A stretch of 64,000 nucleotides of DNA. Source: Candidatus Thalassolituus haligoni. Its GTDB lineage: Bacteria > Pseudomonadota > Gammaproteobacteria > Pseudomonadales > Oceanobacteraceae. Location: positions 837,001 through 901,000 of the forward strand of contig NZ_CP139482.1 of NCBI RefSeq assembly GCF_041222825.1, given 5' to 3'. The notes below the pieces were generated by a model. The model did not search any database and was not told the origin of the DNA. It was given only the letters and a program-made list of their open reading frames with translations. Position numbers and translations under genes: made by a program. Positions 8,447 to 20,088 of this stretch are shown one piece after another (position 1 is the first letter of the stretch; each line of letters opens with the position of its first letter).

Positions 8447-9139
8447 GTGAGAATACTGTTATTAATGTTGGCGATTTTCTTATCAGTACAATGTTGGTCG
8501 CAAGATGTTCCTGAACATGCTTCAAAAAATTCATATGGAGATGGCTGGGCGTGCAATAAGGGTTTTTATAAATCGGGTCGTCAATGTCAAAAAGTCAAAA
8601 TACCGAAGAATGCAGGTTTGGATTTATATGGTAGTGATTGGAAGTGTAATGAAGGATTTAAGAGGGTTGGTAATGCGTGTTTGGTAATGATTCAAGGAGA
8701 ACAGAAGCAACCGCGTGAGAAAATAAAAATACTGACGACGAAAATGCAATGCCTTGCAGTTGGAACTTGTAATTATAGCGCTGATGGCTCGAGTGTTGCT
8801 TGTGGTGGCCAGTCTGATATATGTGCATATAGCGCTGATGGCTCGAGTGTTGCTTGTGGTGGTCAGTCTGTAAAATGTGCATATAGTGCTGATGGTTCGA
8901 GTGTTGCTTGTGGTGGTCAGTCTGTAAAATGTGCATATAGTGCTGATGGTTCGAGTGTTGCTTGTGGTGGTCAGTCTGTAAAATGTGCATATAGTGCTGA
9001 TGGTTCGAGTGTTGCTTGTGGTGGTCAGTCTGTAAAATGTGCATATAGTGCTGATGGTTCGAGTGTTTCTTGTGGCGGTCAGTCTGGCACATGTGCATAT
9101 AGTGCTGATGGTAAAGATATGTCTTGTGCTTGCGACTAA
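8447..9139 (+). CDS. Exported cysteine-rich protein with seven 18-residue tandem repeats
   Basis: Function unknown. From GTG 8447 (AGGAG 5 bases upstream) the product is 230 residues: a signal peptide (RILLLMLAIFLSVQCWSQ), then two diverged copies of a YGxxWxCNxGFxxxGxxC unit, a short charged linker, and seven repeats of CAYSADGSSVACGGQSVK starting at 8768 with a strict 54-base period. The last copy is shortened and changed to the end CAYSADGKDMSCACD. Each repeat has two cysteines, suggesting a disulfide-stapled or metal-binding periplasmic or secreted domain. Copies 3-5 are identical at DNA level, so the array has recently expanded or been homogenised. It lies among insertion-sequence fragments, which suggests transfer. 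The C in SVQC is not in a proper lipobox. Alternative starts exist upstream to 8348. Confidence 0.7.
   Translation: MRILLLMLAIFLSVQCWSQDVPEHASKNSYGDGWACNKGFYKSGRQCQKVKIPKNAGLDLYGSDWKCNEGFKRVGNACLVMIQGEQKQPREKIKILTTKMQCLAVGTCNYSADGSSVACGGQSDICAYSADGSSVACGGQSVKCAYSADGSSVACGGQSVKCAYSADGSSVACGGQSVKCAYSADGSSVACGGQSVKCAYSADGSSVSCGGQSGTCAYSADGKDMSCACD
8768..9136 (+). repeat. 54-bp coding tandem repeat, 7 copies
   Basis: Copy starts are 8768, 8822, 8876, 8930, 8984, 9038 and 9092; the last copy is 45 bases. Copies 3-5 are identical; copy 2 differs by C for T changes in the AGCGCTGATGGC segment; copies 1, 6 and 7 are more diverged at their ends. The array keeps frame, and the edge copies are the most different, as in slippage-driven arrays. 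Confidence 0.95.
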
Positions 9140-9242
9140 AATGTAACAGGGCACTTAAACGGAACCCTGAATTCAGGTAGCAAATCGGAGCGATTTACCA
9201 TTTCTGGTCATGTTTTGAAACAAATCGCAGAGGCAATCGATC
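9140..9242. other. Non-coding gap after the repeat gene
   Basis: No gene or strong terminator recognised here. Confidence 0.3.
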
Positions 9243-9468
9243 ATGAGTCAGCGAGATGTCGGTGCTGAGATCTTGGGCGGTATTAGAGAAATACAGCAGT
9301 ACAAGAAAGGCAAGGTTCAATTCAAAACCGCAGAACTGTCGGAGCCGTGACCACCCCAAGTAATCCGTTAAAGCTCAAAATGTCTCAGTCAGCGTTTGCG
9401 GGGCGTCAGTATGCTCACGTTCCAAGATTGGGAGCAAGGCCACCGCGAACCGCAAGATCCGGCGGCTG
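9243..9468 (+). pseudogene. HTH (XRE/HigA-type) antitoxin remnant
   Basis: Starts MSQRDVGAEILGGIREIQQY and reaches ELSEP, then TGA at 9348-9350 and a further stop. The same frame resumes with VSMLTFQDWEQGHREPQDPA, matching the recognition helix and the DWEQGxRxPxGPA tail of small antitoxins such as HigA/NadS types, while KMSQSAFAG sits in another frame. Nonsense and frameshift changes make it inactive. No toxin partner is seen beside it; the tail is cut by an IS5 fragment. Confidence 0.6.
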
Positions 9469-9654
9469 CATGTAATGGATGCGGAGCATGGTGGGCAGCG
9501 GGTCATCAGGTCGACCAGTGGCTTTGACGGGGTGATATTGGCCCCGTTTTTTCTCGAGCTGGGCCCAGGGAATCAGCGGATCCATCTTTTCCAGAAAGAT
9601 TTTACGACGGGTTTTGCGTTTTTTGATCTGCTCTTCGAGTTCGGCGAAGGTCAT
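9469..9654 (-). pseudogene. IS5-family transposase N-terminal fragment
   Basis: Minus-strand frame beginning MTFAELEEQIKKRKTRR, continuing with FLEKMDPLIPWAQLE and PLPTMLRIHYMQ, the characteristic N-terminal region of IS5-type transposases. Homology stops at about residue 62 where the frame enters the antitoxin remnant, so the catalytic core is absent. Confidence 0.7.
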
Positions 9655-9727
9655 CTGAGTCGTGTTCAGTCATGCTGCTGACTGATCAGGCGATTGTCGC
9701 TGATTCGAGTGTGTTTTCAGAGCGTCC

Positions 9728-10354
9728 CTAGGGGTGATTCAGTAACAACGTCAGCGCGACCAGCAATAAAAGAACACCCATAATCACATCCAGCATCTGC
9801 CAGTGACGGGGTGAGCTGAGATAAGGTCTGAGCTGACGGGCAGCAATCACCAGAGTGCCAAACCACAACGCCGATCCGCAGGCTGCGCCCACGACAAACA
9901 GGCCCGGATGACTTTGCTGGGCACCGACACTGCCAATTAATACCACGGTATCCAGATACACATGGGGATTGATCAACGACAACATCATCACCTGGCCGGC
10001 ACTGCGCCAGCGGTTGACCGGCTCCGATGCCGCAGCAACCACCAGGCCATCATTACCTTGTAGCGCCCGTCCAAAAGCTTGCAGCGCCAGCCACAGCAGC
10101 AGGGCAATACCGAGCCAGGTTAGCACCGGCACCAAACCCGGCATCAGGGTCTGGATATAATCCAGACCAAATACTCCGGTGGAAACGAGCAGGACGTCCA
10201 GCGCCACACAAACGCCCGCGATGGTCCAGGGGTTCTCTCCACGCAGGCTTTTTTGTAACACCCAGGCATTTTGTGCCCCGATGGCGACGATCAACCCCAT
10301 GGTAATGGCAAAGCCAGTGATGAGCGGTTGTAGATTCAAGAACAGATCAGACAC
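9728..10354 (-). CDS. argO: LysE/ArgO-family amino acid exporter
   Basis: Inner-membrane exporter of basic amino acids such as arginine, 208 residues from the chosen GTG at 10354, with about six membrane helices. Family signature near the N terminus is GLIVAIGAQNAWVLQKSL, and the second half has SLINPHVYLDTVVLIGS, where the Asn-Pro-His is typical. The frame is open back to an ATG at 10486, but that would add a 44-residue basic leader that known ArgO proteins lack; GTG 10354 has a TGGAG site 10 bases upstream and matches the E. coli start. It faces a LysR gene of ArgP type, the usual activator of argO, so regulation by arginine/lysine through ArgP is likely. Confidence 0.85.
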   Translation of the reverse strand: MSDLFLNLQPLITGFAITMGLIVAIGAQNAWVLQKSLRGENPWTIAGVCVALDVLLVSTGVFGLDYIQTLMPGLVPVLTWLGIALLLWLALQAFGRALQGNDGLVVAAASEPVNRWRSAGQVMMLSLINPHVYLDTVVLIGSVGAQQSHPGLFVVGAACGSALWFGTLVIAARQLRPYLSSPRHWQMLDVIMGVLLLLVALTLLLNHP

Positions 10355-10513
10355 AAGCAGGGTGCTCCAGTACTCAGAAAACGCAGCGATCATAGCGGCA
10401 GCCGCAATACCGCTCCGCCCCCAGGCAGTAGCTGGCAGGCGGATGCGTGGCAGAGTAGGGAGAGACCTGCTATAAGTCCAAGTCATAAATCTAATGAGAT
10501 ATTAGAAGGTCTT

Positions 10514-11422
10514 ATGATTGACTACCGTGCTCTGGAAGCCCTGGTCGCTGTGATTGAAACCCGTGGGTTTGAACGCGCCGCACAACGACTGAGTGTCAGT
10601 CAATCGGCGATTAGCCAGCGTATTCGTCAGCTGGAATTCAAACTTGGCCAGCCGGTATTACTGCGCACCACACCGCCGAAACCTACCGAACTGGGGCAGC
10701 GCCTCGCCAACCATTTGCAACAGGTGCAACAGTTGCAACAAGGTTTGCTGTTGAACGAAGAGGCAACCGGGCAATCCGTGCGGATACGCTTGGCGGTGAA
10801 TGCCGACTCCCTGGATACCTGGCTGGTTCCCGCGCTGGCAGCGGCACCAGGCAGTGACAGCATGGACTTTGAGCTGCTGGTGGAAGATCAGGACGTTGGC
10901 CTGCGACGGATGAAAAATGGCGAAGTCATGGCCTGTATCTGCGCCGCCGACACCCCGGTTAATGGCGGCCTGGTGCAGCCGCTCGGCATCCTCAGATACC
11001 GGGCCTTTGCCAGCCCCGGTTTTGTCGCACGGTATGGTGCTGGTCAGCCGCTGTTAATGCCGCAACCGCCACTGGCACAATTGCCTTGCCTGATTTTTAA
11101 CCAGGACGACCGTCTGCAGCATCGTTTTTTGCAGGCGCTGTGCCCGCAACAACCGGAACCGCAGCGTTATCATATTTCGCCCACCTCCGAAGGGTTTGTT
11201 CGTATGGCGCTGGAAGGCCTCGGCTACGGCATGATGCCGCAACTGCAAATCGCCAAATACCTCGAAGAGGGCACGCTGGTGGATGTGGTACCGGGTTATC
11301 ACCTGGATGTGCCGTTGTACTGGCATTACTGGCAAACCGAAAGCCCGGTGATGCGCGGATTGAGGGCAGCGGTGGTGACGATGGCACGAGATCGTCTTAT
11401 TCTGGCGACCGCATCCGCTTAA
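10514..11422 (+). CDS. argP: LysR-family regulator ArgP/IciA type
   Basis: Transcription activator of 302 residues: N-terminal winged helix (YRALEALVAVIETRGFERAA, then SQSAISQRIRQLE) and a C-terminal periplasmic-binding-like effector domain. The adjacent divergent argO-like exporter and the IciA-like motif SAISQRIRQLExKLGQPVL support ArgP, which senses arginine and lysine. The intergenic region between it and the exporter start probably holds shared operators. An AGAAGG ribosome-binding sequence precedes the ATG. Confidence 0.85.
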   Translation: MIDYRALEALVAVIETRGFERAAQRLSVSQSAISQRIRQLEFKLGQPVLLRTTPPKPTELGQRLANHLQQVQQLQQGLLLNEEATGQSVRIRLAVNADSLDTWLVPALAAAPGSDSMDFELLVEDQDVGLRRMKNGEVMACICAADTPVNGGLVQPLGILRYRAFASPGFVARYGAGQPLLMPQPPLAQLPCLIFNQDDRLQHRFLQALCPQQPEPQRYHISPTSEGFVRMALEGLGYGMMPQLQIAKYLEEGTLVDVVPGYHLDVPLYWHYWQTESPVMRGLRAAVVTMARDRLILATASA

Positions 11423-11533
11423 GCCAGTGCCCATGTCTCTTACCATATTTCTTAATCGGCGATACCTGCCAAGCCAGTAAAAAAATATCAGCTAGGGTGT
11501 ATGAGCGGAACGCGTAATATACCCAATCAGTGT

Positions 11534-11561
11534 GATGTAATACGCCTTCGGCTATTACATC
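11534..11561. terminator. Bidirectional hairpin between argP and the DMT permease
   Basis: Perfect nine-base arms GATGTAATA and TATTACATC around a GC loop, lying between convergent genes (argP ends 11422, the permease ends at 11591). Position between convergent stops suggests a shared terminator; flanking T-rich sequence is modest. Confidence 0.5.
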
Positions 11562-11590
11562 TTGCCTACTTCCCCGGTTTGCCTGGCTCG

Positions 11591-12541
11591 TTACTTGATC
11601 TGACTGAGCCGCCACACGCCGAAGACCACCAGTGCCATACCGGCGATGCTGAGCAGCGACAAACTTTCACCCAGAAAAATCACCGCCAGCGCTGTGGTGG
11701 CTACCGGGCCGATTGTGCCGCTCATGCTGGTGCGTTCGGGGCCGATTCGGGCAATGGCGGCACTGATCAGGAAGGAAGGCAACACCGTGGCAATGATTGC
11801 CAGTGCGGCAATTCCCAGCCAGATGGTGGCTGAATACTCTGGCACCAGCGGGTAGTCCACGCCGGTTAACCAGGAATCCACGCGTTGATGCACCAGAATC
11901 GCCAGCGTTGCCGAGGTCATGGCGATGCAGGTGAACAGAATGCTGCCAAGCTGGCGAATCGAGTTTTTGCTGAAGAGCAGATAGCAGGCAAAGGTCAACG
12001 CCGCGCTGAGTACCAGTCCGGCACCCATCATCAGCTGGTCGTTATTCACTCCGGGAACGGCTGCCAGCATGTCCATGTCATGGCCGTACATCAGGGCCAG
12101 GCCGCCGTAGGTGATAAGCAGGGGCAGAATGATGGCCGCTTTGAAGGTCTGACCAAAAAACAGCATGCCCAGTATGACAACCATGGATGGGTAGGCGTAC
12201 AGCACCAGCCGTTCCAGCTGGGCGCTGACGTATTGTAGCCCATACAGGTCGAGTACGGATGACAGGTAGTATCCCAGCAAGCCGATGCTGGCGGCTTTCA
12301 GTAAATGCCTGGTGGCCGGTTTGCTGGCCAGTCTGGCCCAGGCCAGATACCCCATGATCAGGTAGAAAGGCAGAGCCATTGCCATGCGCAGCCAAATCAG
12401 CGGCAGTACCTCAACGCCAAGGCTGTACAGCCATTTGATCAGAATGGGTTTGGTGGAAAACAGCGTGGCGGCACACAGGGCAATGATCAGGCCGAAACGC
12501 TGATCGTTCTGGGTGGCTGCAGATGAATAGCGGGCAGTCAT
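11591..12541 (-). CDS. EamA/DMT-superfamily permease
   Basis: Membrane protein of 316 residues with about ten helices arranged as two EamA repeats (first around residues 15-150, second 165-310). The second repeat ends in the typical PVATTALAVIFLGESLSLLS and IAGMALVVFGVW. Substrate cannot be told from sequence; the family exports metabolites and amino acids. It is transcribed convergent to argP and divergent from pyrG, with a 340-bp gap to pyrG. Confidence 0.85.
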   Translation of the reverse strand: MTARYSSAATQNDQRFGLIIALCAATLFSTKPILIKWLYSLGVEVLPLIWLRMAMALPFYLIMGYLAWARLASKPATRHLLKAASIGLLGYYLSSVLDLYGLQYVSAQLERLVLYAYPSMVVILGMLFFGQTFKAAIILPLLITYGGLALMYGHDMDMLAAVPGVNNDQLMMGAGLVLSAALTFACYLLFSKNSIRQLGSILFTCIAMTSATLAILVHQRVDSWLTGVDYPLVPEYSATIWLGIAALAIIATVLPSFLISAAIARIGPERTSMSGTIGPVATTALAVIFLGESLSLLSIAGMALVVFGVWRLSQIK

Positions 12542-15877
<3,336 letters not shown>

Positions 15878-15897
15878 TCGACAGCTGATCAGCTAAC

Positions 15898-15921
15898 AAA
15901 GCCGGGCCTCTGCCCGGCTTT
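15898..15921 (+). terminator. Intrinsic terminator after eno
   Basis: Perfect ten-base arms AAAGCCGGGC and GCCCGGCTTT with loop CTCT. The T tract is short, but the stem is GC-rich; it would limit read-through into ftsB. Confidence 0.7.
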
Positions 15922-15945
15922 GTGCGCCTGACTTCCGGACATGCC

Positions 15946-16239
15946 ATGAGCACTATTACCCAGCGCGCTATGTTACTCATCGGTACACTGTTAGTACTGG
16001 TTCTCCAGTATCGCATCTGGTGGGATGACAGTGGCGTGCTGGCCAGTCGGACGCTTGAACAGCTGATTGAGCGTATTGCTGAAGATATCGACGTATTGCA
16101 GGGTCGCAACGACCAGTTGAAGCTGGAAGTGACAGACCTGCGCGATGGCAGCGCGATTCTGGAAGAAAAGGCCCGCGAAGACCTGGGCCTTGTACAGGAT
16201 GGTGAAACCCTGATCCTGTTTGTTGAGCCACAACAGTGA
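15946..16239 (+). CDS. ftsB: Cell division protein FtsB
   Basis: Bitopic inner-membrane protein of the divisome FtsQLB complex, 97 residues from ATG 15946; the frame is open upstream to 15922 but that would begin inside the eno terminator. One membrane helix at about residues 8-25 (RAMLLIGTLLVLVLQYRIWW) is followed by a coiled coil (RIAEDIDVLQGRNDQLKLEV) and the family's conserved end with EEKAREDLGLVQDGE. The location just upstream of ispD is the classic arrangement; its stop overlaps the ispD GTG start. Confidence 0.93.
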   Translation: MSTITQRAMLLIGTLLVLVLQYRIWWDDSGVLASRTLEQLIERIAEDIDVLQGRNDQLKLEVTDLRDGSAILEEKAREDLGLVQDGETLILFVEPQQ

Positions 16240-16961
16240 CGGTCTGGCCATTAGTTGTCGCGGCGGGTGTTGGCCGTCGTATGCAGGCCGATCGCCCGAA
16301 ACAATATCTGCGTCTGAATCAGCGCCTGCTGATGGACTATACCCTCGATACCCTGCTGACCTATCCGGGCGTGACGCGTCTGGTATTGGTGCTGTCCGCA
16401 CACGACCCCTATTGGCCCGCCAGTGAATTTGCCCATGATGCACGGATTCTGCGTGCCGCTGGTGGTGCGGAACGTTCTGACTCGGTATTAAATGGACTAC
16501 GTACCCTACAGGCGATTGCTTCAGTGGATGACTGGGTGATGGTGCATGATGTGGCGCGTCCGTGTCTGCAACACAGCGACCTCGATGCCTTGCTGGCGCA
16601 GCTGACATTCCCCGGTGCTATTCTGGCCAGCCCGACACGAGACACCATGAAGCGTGGCCGTCTCAATGCCGCAGGACAAACTGAAATCAGCGCCACCGTT
16701 GAACGCGAACAACTCTGGCATGCCTTGACGCCGCAGGTGTTTCCGCTGGGGTTGTTGATTCGTGCGCTGGAGTTCTGCCTTGAGCAGGGCGTAGCGGTGA
16801 CGGATGAAGCCTCAGCCATCGAGCACCTCGGCCATGCCCCCAGGCTGGTGGAGGGGCGGGCAGACAATATCAAGGTTACCCGCCCGGCGGATCTGGCGCT
16901 GGTGGCATTTTATTTACAGCAGGCCCGGTCTGGGCTAACCAATAAACGAGGTGGGTTGTGA
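16236..16961 (+). CDS. ispD: 2-C-methyl-D-erythritol 4-phosphate cytidylyltransferase
   Basis: Third enzyme of the MEP isoprenoid pathway: joins CTP and methylerythritol phosphate. 241 residues with GTG start overlapping the ftsB stop (GTGA). CTP-binding glycine-rich loop [10 protein letters not shown] with RPKQYL lies at the N terminus; the catalytic region HDVARP (usually HDAARP) and [11 protein letters not shown] follow. It overlaps ispF by four bases, so ftsB-ispD-ispF form a translationally coupled unit. Confidence 0.95.
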   Translation: MTVWPLVVAAGVGRRMQADRPKQYLRLNQRLLMDYTLDTLLTYPGVTRLVLVLSAHDPYWPASEFAHDARILRAAGGAERSDSVLNGLRTLQAIASVDDWVMVHDVARPCLQHSDLDALLAQLTFPGAILASPTRDTMKRGRLNAAGQTEISATVEREQLWHALTPQVFPLGLLIRALEFCLEQGVAVTDEASAIEHLGHAPRLVEGRADNIKVTRPADLALVAFYLQQARSGLTNKRGGL

Positions 16962-17434
16962 GAATTGGCCACGGTTTTGACGTCCACGCTTTTGAAGATG
17001 GCGACTTTATTACTCTGGGTGGAGTCGAAATCCCTCATGATCAGGGACTCAAGGCCCACTCCGATGGTGATGTTGCCTTGCATGCGTTGGCCGATGCCCT
17101 GTTGGGCGCTGCCGCGCTGGGTGATATTGGCCAGCATTTTCCCGATACCGACGCGCAATGGGCCGGGGCCGACAGTCGTATGCTGTTGCGTCACGTGGTT
17201 TGCCTGCTGGCGGATCGGGGTTATGGAATCGGCAATGTGGATATCACGATTGTTGCCCAGGCCCCGAAAATGGCCCCCCATATTGCGCTGATGCGTCAGA
17301 CGATTGCTGCTGACCTGAACGTGCGTCTGGACGATGTTAACGTCAAGGCAACCACCACTGAAAAACTGGGGTATGTCGGCCGCAAGGAAGGCATTGCGGT
17401 ACATGCCGTTGCGCTGATTATGGCAACGCCCTGA
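16958..17434 (+). CDS. ispF: 2-C-methyl-D-erythritol 2,4-cyclodiphosphate synthase
   Basis: Fifth enzyme of the MEP pathway, a homotrimeric zinc enzyme that forms the cyclodiphosphate and releases CMP. 158 residues with GTG start overlapping ispD. Metal ligands are in [11 protein letters not shown] (Asp and His) and [14 protein letters not shown]; the substrate loop [10 protein letters not shown] and the C-terminal [16 protein letters not shown] match the family. A 17-base direct repeat straddles the stop codon. Confidence 0.96.
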   Translation: MRIGHGFDVHAFEDGDFITLGGVEIPHDQGLKAHSDGDVALHALADALLGAAALGDIGQHFPDTDAQWAGADSRMLLRHVVCLLADRGYGIGNVDITIVAQAPKMAPHIALMRQTIAADLNVRLDDVNVKATTTEKLGYVGRKEGIAVHAVALIMATP

Positions 17435-17456
17435 GTATTGCAACGCCCTGAGTATT
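17423..17456 (+). repeat. 17-bp tandem duplication at the ispF stop
   Basis: GCAACGCCCTGAGTATT occurs twice back to back (17423-17439, 17440-17456), followed by GCAACG. The first copy contains the ispF stop codon. Looks like a small slippage duplication without coding effect. Confidence 0.95.
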
Positions 17457-17539
17457 GCAACGAATTGACTGATCTGATTTTAAACCCATTGGCCAGGCCG
17501 ACCACCGTCGCCAGCCCTGAACGTTGAGTACACCATTCA

Positions 17540-18643
17540 TTGACTGATTCCACCCATATCCATACCACGACTGCTACTCCTGTTTTGCCATTAGCGACCG
17601 AGGGAGCCACTACATCGGTTGACTGGCCTATTGGTTGGCCTGCCGCACTCCCGGATACCGGCGCGCGCGGTGTACTCAAGTTTGTCCCGGACGATTTTGT
17701 CGTGGATGAACTGCCGCTGGCGTTGCCTCAGGGAGAGGGCGAACACATCTGGTTATGGGTCGAAAAGCGCGGTGCCAATACCGCCTGGGTGGCCGCCGAA
17801 CTGGCGCGTTATGCTGGAGTTCGGGAGCTGGATGTCGGCTTTGCTGGTCTCAAGGATCGTTATGCGGTAACACGGCAGTGGTTCAGTATTTATTTCCCCA
17901 AAGGCGAAACCCCGGATTTTTTGGCTCTGCAACACGACGAGTTTCGTGTGTTACAGCAGCTGCGCCATAACAAAAAATTGCGGCGTGGTGATTTGCTCGG
18001 CAACCACTTTGAATTATTAATCCGAGCGGTGGAAGGCCCGATTGAGGCGATAGAGGCCAATCTGACGGCGATTCGTGATCACGGCTACCCCAACTACTTT
18101 GGCCCCCAGCGTTTTGGCCATGGCGGCGCTAATGTTCCCCAAGGTATTGCCATGCTGCGCCGCGAAATCCGGGTGCGGAATGCCAGCAAAAAAGGCCTGT
18201 ATCTCTCGGCTGTGCGATCCTGGCTGTTTAATCAGGTGGTGGCGGCACGAGTGGTGGCCGGTGACTGGACTGTCCCGCTGGAAGGCGAGCCGCTGACCGC
18301 CAGCGGTACGACCACGGCCCCCCTGTGGGGACGTGGCCGTTCATTGTCCACGGCGCAGGCATTAGCTTTCGAAGACGCTGTGCTGGCGCCCTACACCGAA
18401 GTGCTCGACGCGCTGGAACACAGTGGCTTGAGTCAGGAACGGCGGGCGCTGGTGGTGAAGCCGGAACGGATGAGTTGGCAATGGCAACAAGCCGACGACC
18501 AGACTCCCCAATTGCGAGTCTGTTTTTCCTTGGGAGCCGGGTATTATGCGACGTCACTATTACAGGAAGTGCTGGCGGTGAGTGAGCCGGATCGCATGCT
18601 AGCGGTCGCGTCAGATGCCACCGCAGCAGGAGAAAACACATGA
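17540..18643 (+). CDS. truD: tRNA pseudouridine(13) synthase
   Basis: Isomerises uridine 13 of tRNA-Glu to pseudouridine. 367 residues if the TTG at 17540 is the start; there is no clear ribosome-binding site and the first 30 or so residues are low in conservation, so the true start is uncertain. Conserved parts are LKFVPDDFVVDELP, EHIWLWVEKRGANT, the catalytic aspartate D106 in AGLKDRYAVTRQW, and YFGPQRFGHGGANV. The stop overlaps the surE start by four bases, in the usual ispF-truD-surE-pcm order. Confidence 0.93.
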   Translation: MTDSTHIHTTTATPVLPLATEGATTSVDWPIGWPAALPDTGARGVLKFVPDDFVVDELPLALPQGEGEHIWLWVEKRGANTAWVAAELARYAGVRELDVGFAGLKDRYAVTRQWFSIYFPKGETPDFLALQHDEFRVLQQLRHNKKLRRGDLLGNHFELLIRAVEGPIEAIEANLTAIRDHGYPNYFGPQRFGHGGANVPQGIAMLRREIRVRNASKKGLYLSAVRSWLFNQVVAARVVAGDWTVPLEGEPLTASGTTTAPLWGRGRSLSTAQALAFEDAVLAPYTEVLDALEHSGLSQERRALVVKPERMSWQWQQADDQTPQLRVCFSLGAGYYATSLLQEVLAVSEPDRMLAVASDATAAGENT

Positions 18644-19380
18644 GCCGGTTGATGCTTTCCAATGACGATGGTGCCCATGCGCTCGGTTTGCGCACGCTGG
18701 CCAATGCCTTGCAGCAGGCGGGCTATTCGTTATCAGTAATTGCTCCCGACCGTGACCGCAGCGGCGCCAGCAATTCGCTGACCCTGGATCGCCCGCTGCA
18801 TCCGGTATTGCTCGAAAACGGTTTTTATTGTGTCAACGGCACCCCGACCGACTGCGTGCACCTGGGTACCAACGCACTGTTCCGCGATCAGTGTGAACGG
18901 GTGGTGTCCGGTATTAATGCCGGTGCCAATCTCGGCGATGACGTCTTGTATTCCGGCACGGTCGCGGCGGCGATGGAAGGTCGTTTTCTCCGTAAAACCC
19001 CAGTGGCGGTATCATTGGTCGGCAAACAGCATTTTGATACCGCCGCCCGTGTGCTGGTGGAGCTGCTACCCCGGCTGGAACAGCTGCAATTGCCGCCGCA
19101 TTCGGTGATCAACATCAATGTGCCAGACCGGCCGTACAGTGAATTACGGGGTCAGCGTATTACCCGTCTTGGTCATCGTCATCGTTCCGATAATCCGGTA
19201 TTGGCCACCAACCCGCGTGGCAAAGAGTGTTACTGGATTTCTGCCGCAGGCGAGGTGGCAGATGCCGGGCCGGAAACCGATTTTTTTGCAGTAGAAGCAG
19301 GGTATGTTTCGATTACCCCGATCCAGATGGACATGACCCAGCACACAGCGCTGGAACATATGCAAACAGTGCTTGGCTAA
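18640..19380 (+). CDS. surE: 5'/3'-nucleotidase SurE
   Basis: Stationary-phase survival phosphatase acting on nucleoside monophosphates; 246 residues. Metal site residues are seen in LSNDDGAHALG (D9, D10), the serine in DRSGASNSLTLDRPL and the asparagine in VVSGINAGANLGDDV; SGTVAAAMEG follows. Overlaps truD (ATGA) and abuts pcm, the standard stress-survival group. A second, distinct SurE occurs at 32615-33454. Confidence 0.96.
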   Translation: MSRLMLSNDDGAHALGLRTLANALQQAGYSLSVIAPDRDRSGASNSLTLDRPLHPVLLENGFYCVNGTPTDCVHLGTNALFRDQCERVVSGINAGANLGDDVLYSGTVAAAMEGRFLRKTPVAVSLVGKQHFDTAARVLVELLPRLEQLQLPPHSVININVPDRPYSELRGQRITRLGHRHRSDNPVLATNPRGKECYWISAAGEVADAGPETDFFAVEAGYVSITPIQMDMTQHTALEHMQTVLG

Positions 19381-19393
19381 TGGAGGAGTGCGG

Positions 19394-20059
19394 TTGGATA
19401 CGCAGCAACTGAGCGGAATTGGCATGACATCCCAGCGTACCCGTAATCGGCTGGTACAGCGCTTGCGGGAAGCGGGTATCAGCAATGAACAGGTACTCAG
19501 CGTGATGGCATCGACACCCAGGCATGTGTTTATCGACGAAGCCCTGGCTCACCGTGCCTATGAAGACACGGCCTTGCCGATTGGTTATGGCCAGACTATC
19601 AGCCAGCCCTATACCGTTGCCCGTATGACCGAAGAGTTGCTGGGCAACCAGCGTCGGTTGGGACGGGTACTGGAAGTTGGCACCGGTTGCGGTTATCAGT
19701 CGGCGGTATTGTCACCGCTGGTGGAGCAGCTGTTTAGTGTCGAGCGTATCGAACCGCTGTTTTCCCGCGCCAGAAACCGTCTTTACGATCTGAAATACCG
19801 TAACGTCCATTGCTCACTCTCCGACGGTAGTTGGGGCTTGCCAGACAAGGGGCCGTTTGACGGTATCCTGGTGGCAGCCGCTCCTGAACAGGTGCCTTAT
19901 GCCTTACTGGAGCAACTGGTTGACGGGGGCCGCATGGTGATTCCGCTGGGCGGCGAACAGCAAAAATTGACCCTGATTTCCCGCGATGGTGACGAGTTTG
20001 TCACCCGTATCCTGGAAGATGCGTTGTTTGTCCCTTTTCTGTCCGGGGTTCAGCGTTAA
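19394..20059 (+). CDS. pcm: Protein-L-isoaspartate O-methyltransferase
   Basis: Repairs isoaspartyl residues using S-adenosylmethionine. The frame is open from 19373, but TTG 19394 has a strong GGAGGAG site 5 bases upstream and gives 221 residues; ATG 19424, which aligns with the E. coli start, is another option. Motifs: HVFIDEALAHRAYEDTALP, the QTISQPYTVARMTE substrate loop, and SAM motif I VLEVGTGCGYQSAVL. Follows surE directly and precedes a DUF368 gene. Confidence 0.95.
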   Translation: MDTQQLSGIGMTSQRTRNRLVQRLREAGISNEQVLSVMASTPRHVFIDEALAHRAYEDTALPIGYGQTISQPYTVARMTEELLGNQRRLGRVLEVGTGCGYQSAVLSPLVEQLFSVERIEPLFSRARNRLYDLKYRNVHCSLSDGSWGLPDKGPFDGILVAAAPEQVPYALLEQLVDGGRMVIPLGGEQQKLTLISRDGDEFVTRILEDALFVPFLSGVQR

Positions 20060-20088
20060 TTTTCTTTTTCTGTTAACAAGGATTAGTC

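Noticed and set aside
8768..9136. Regular 54-bp repeats that could be taken for a CRISPR array
   Set aside because: The units are directly contiguous without unique spacers and encode a frame-preserving protein repeat.
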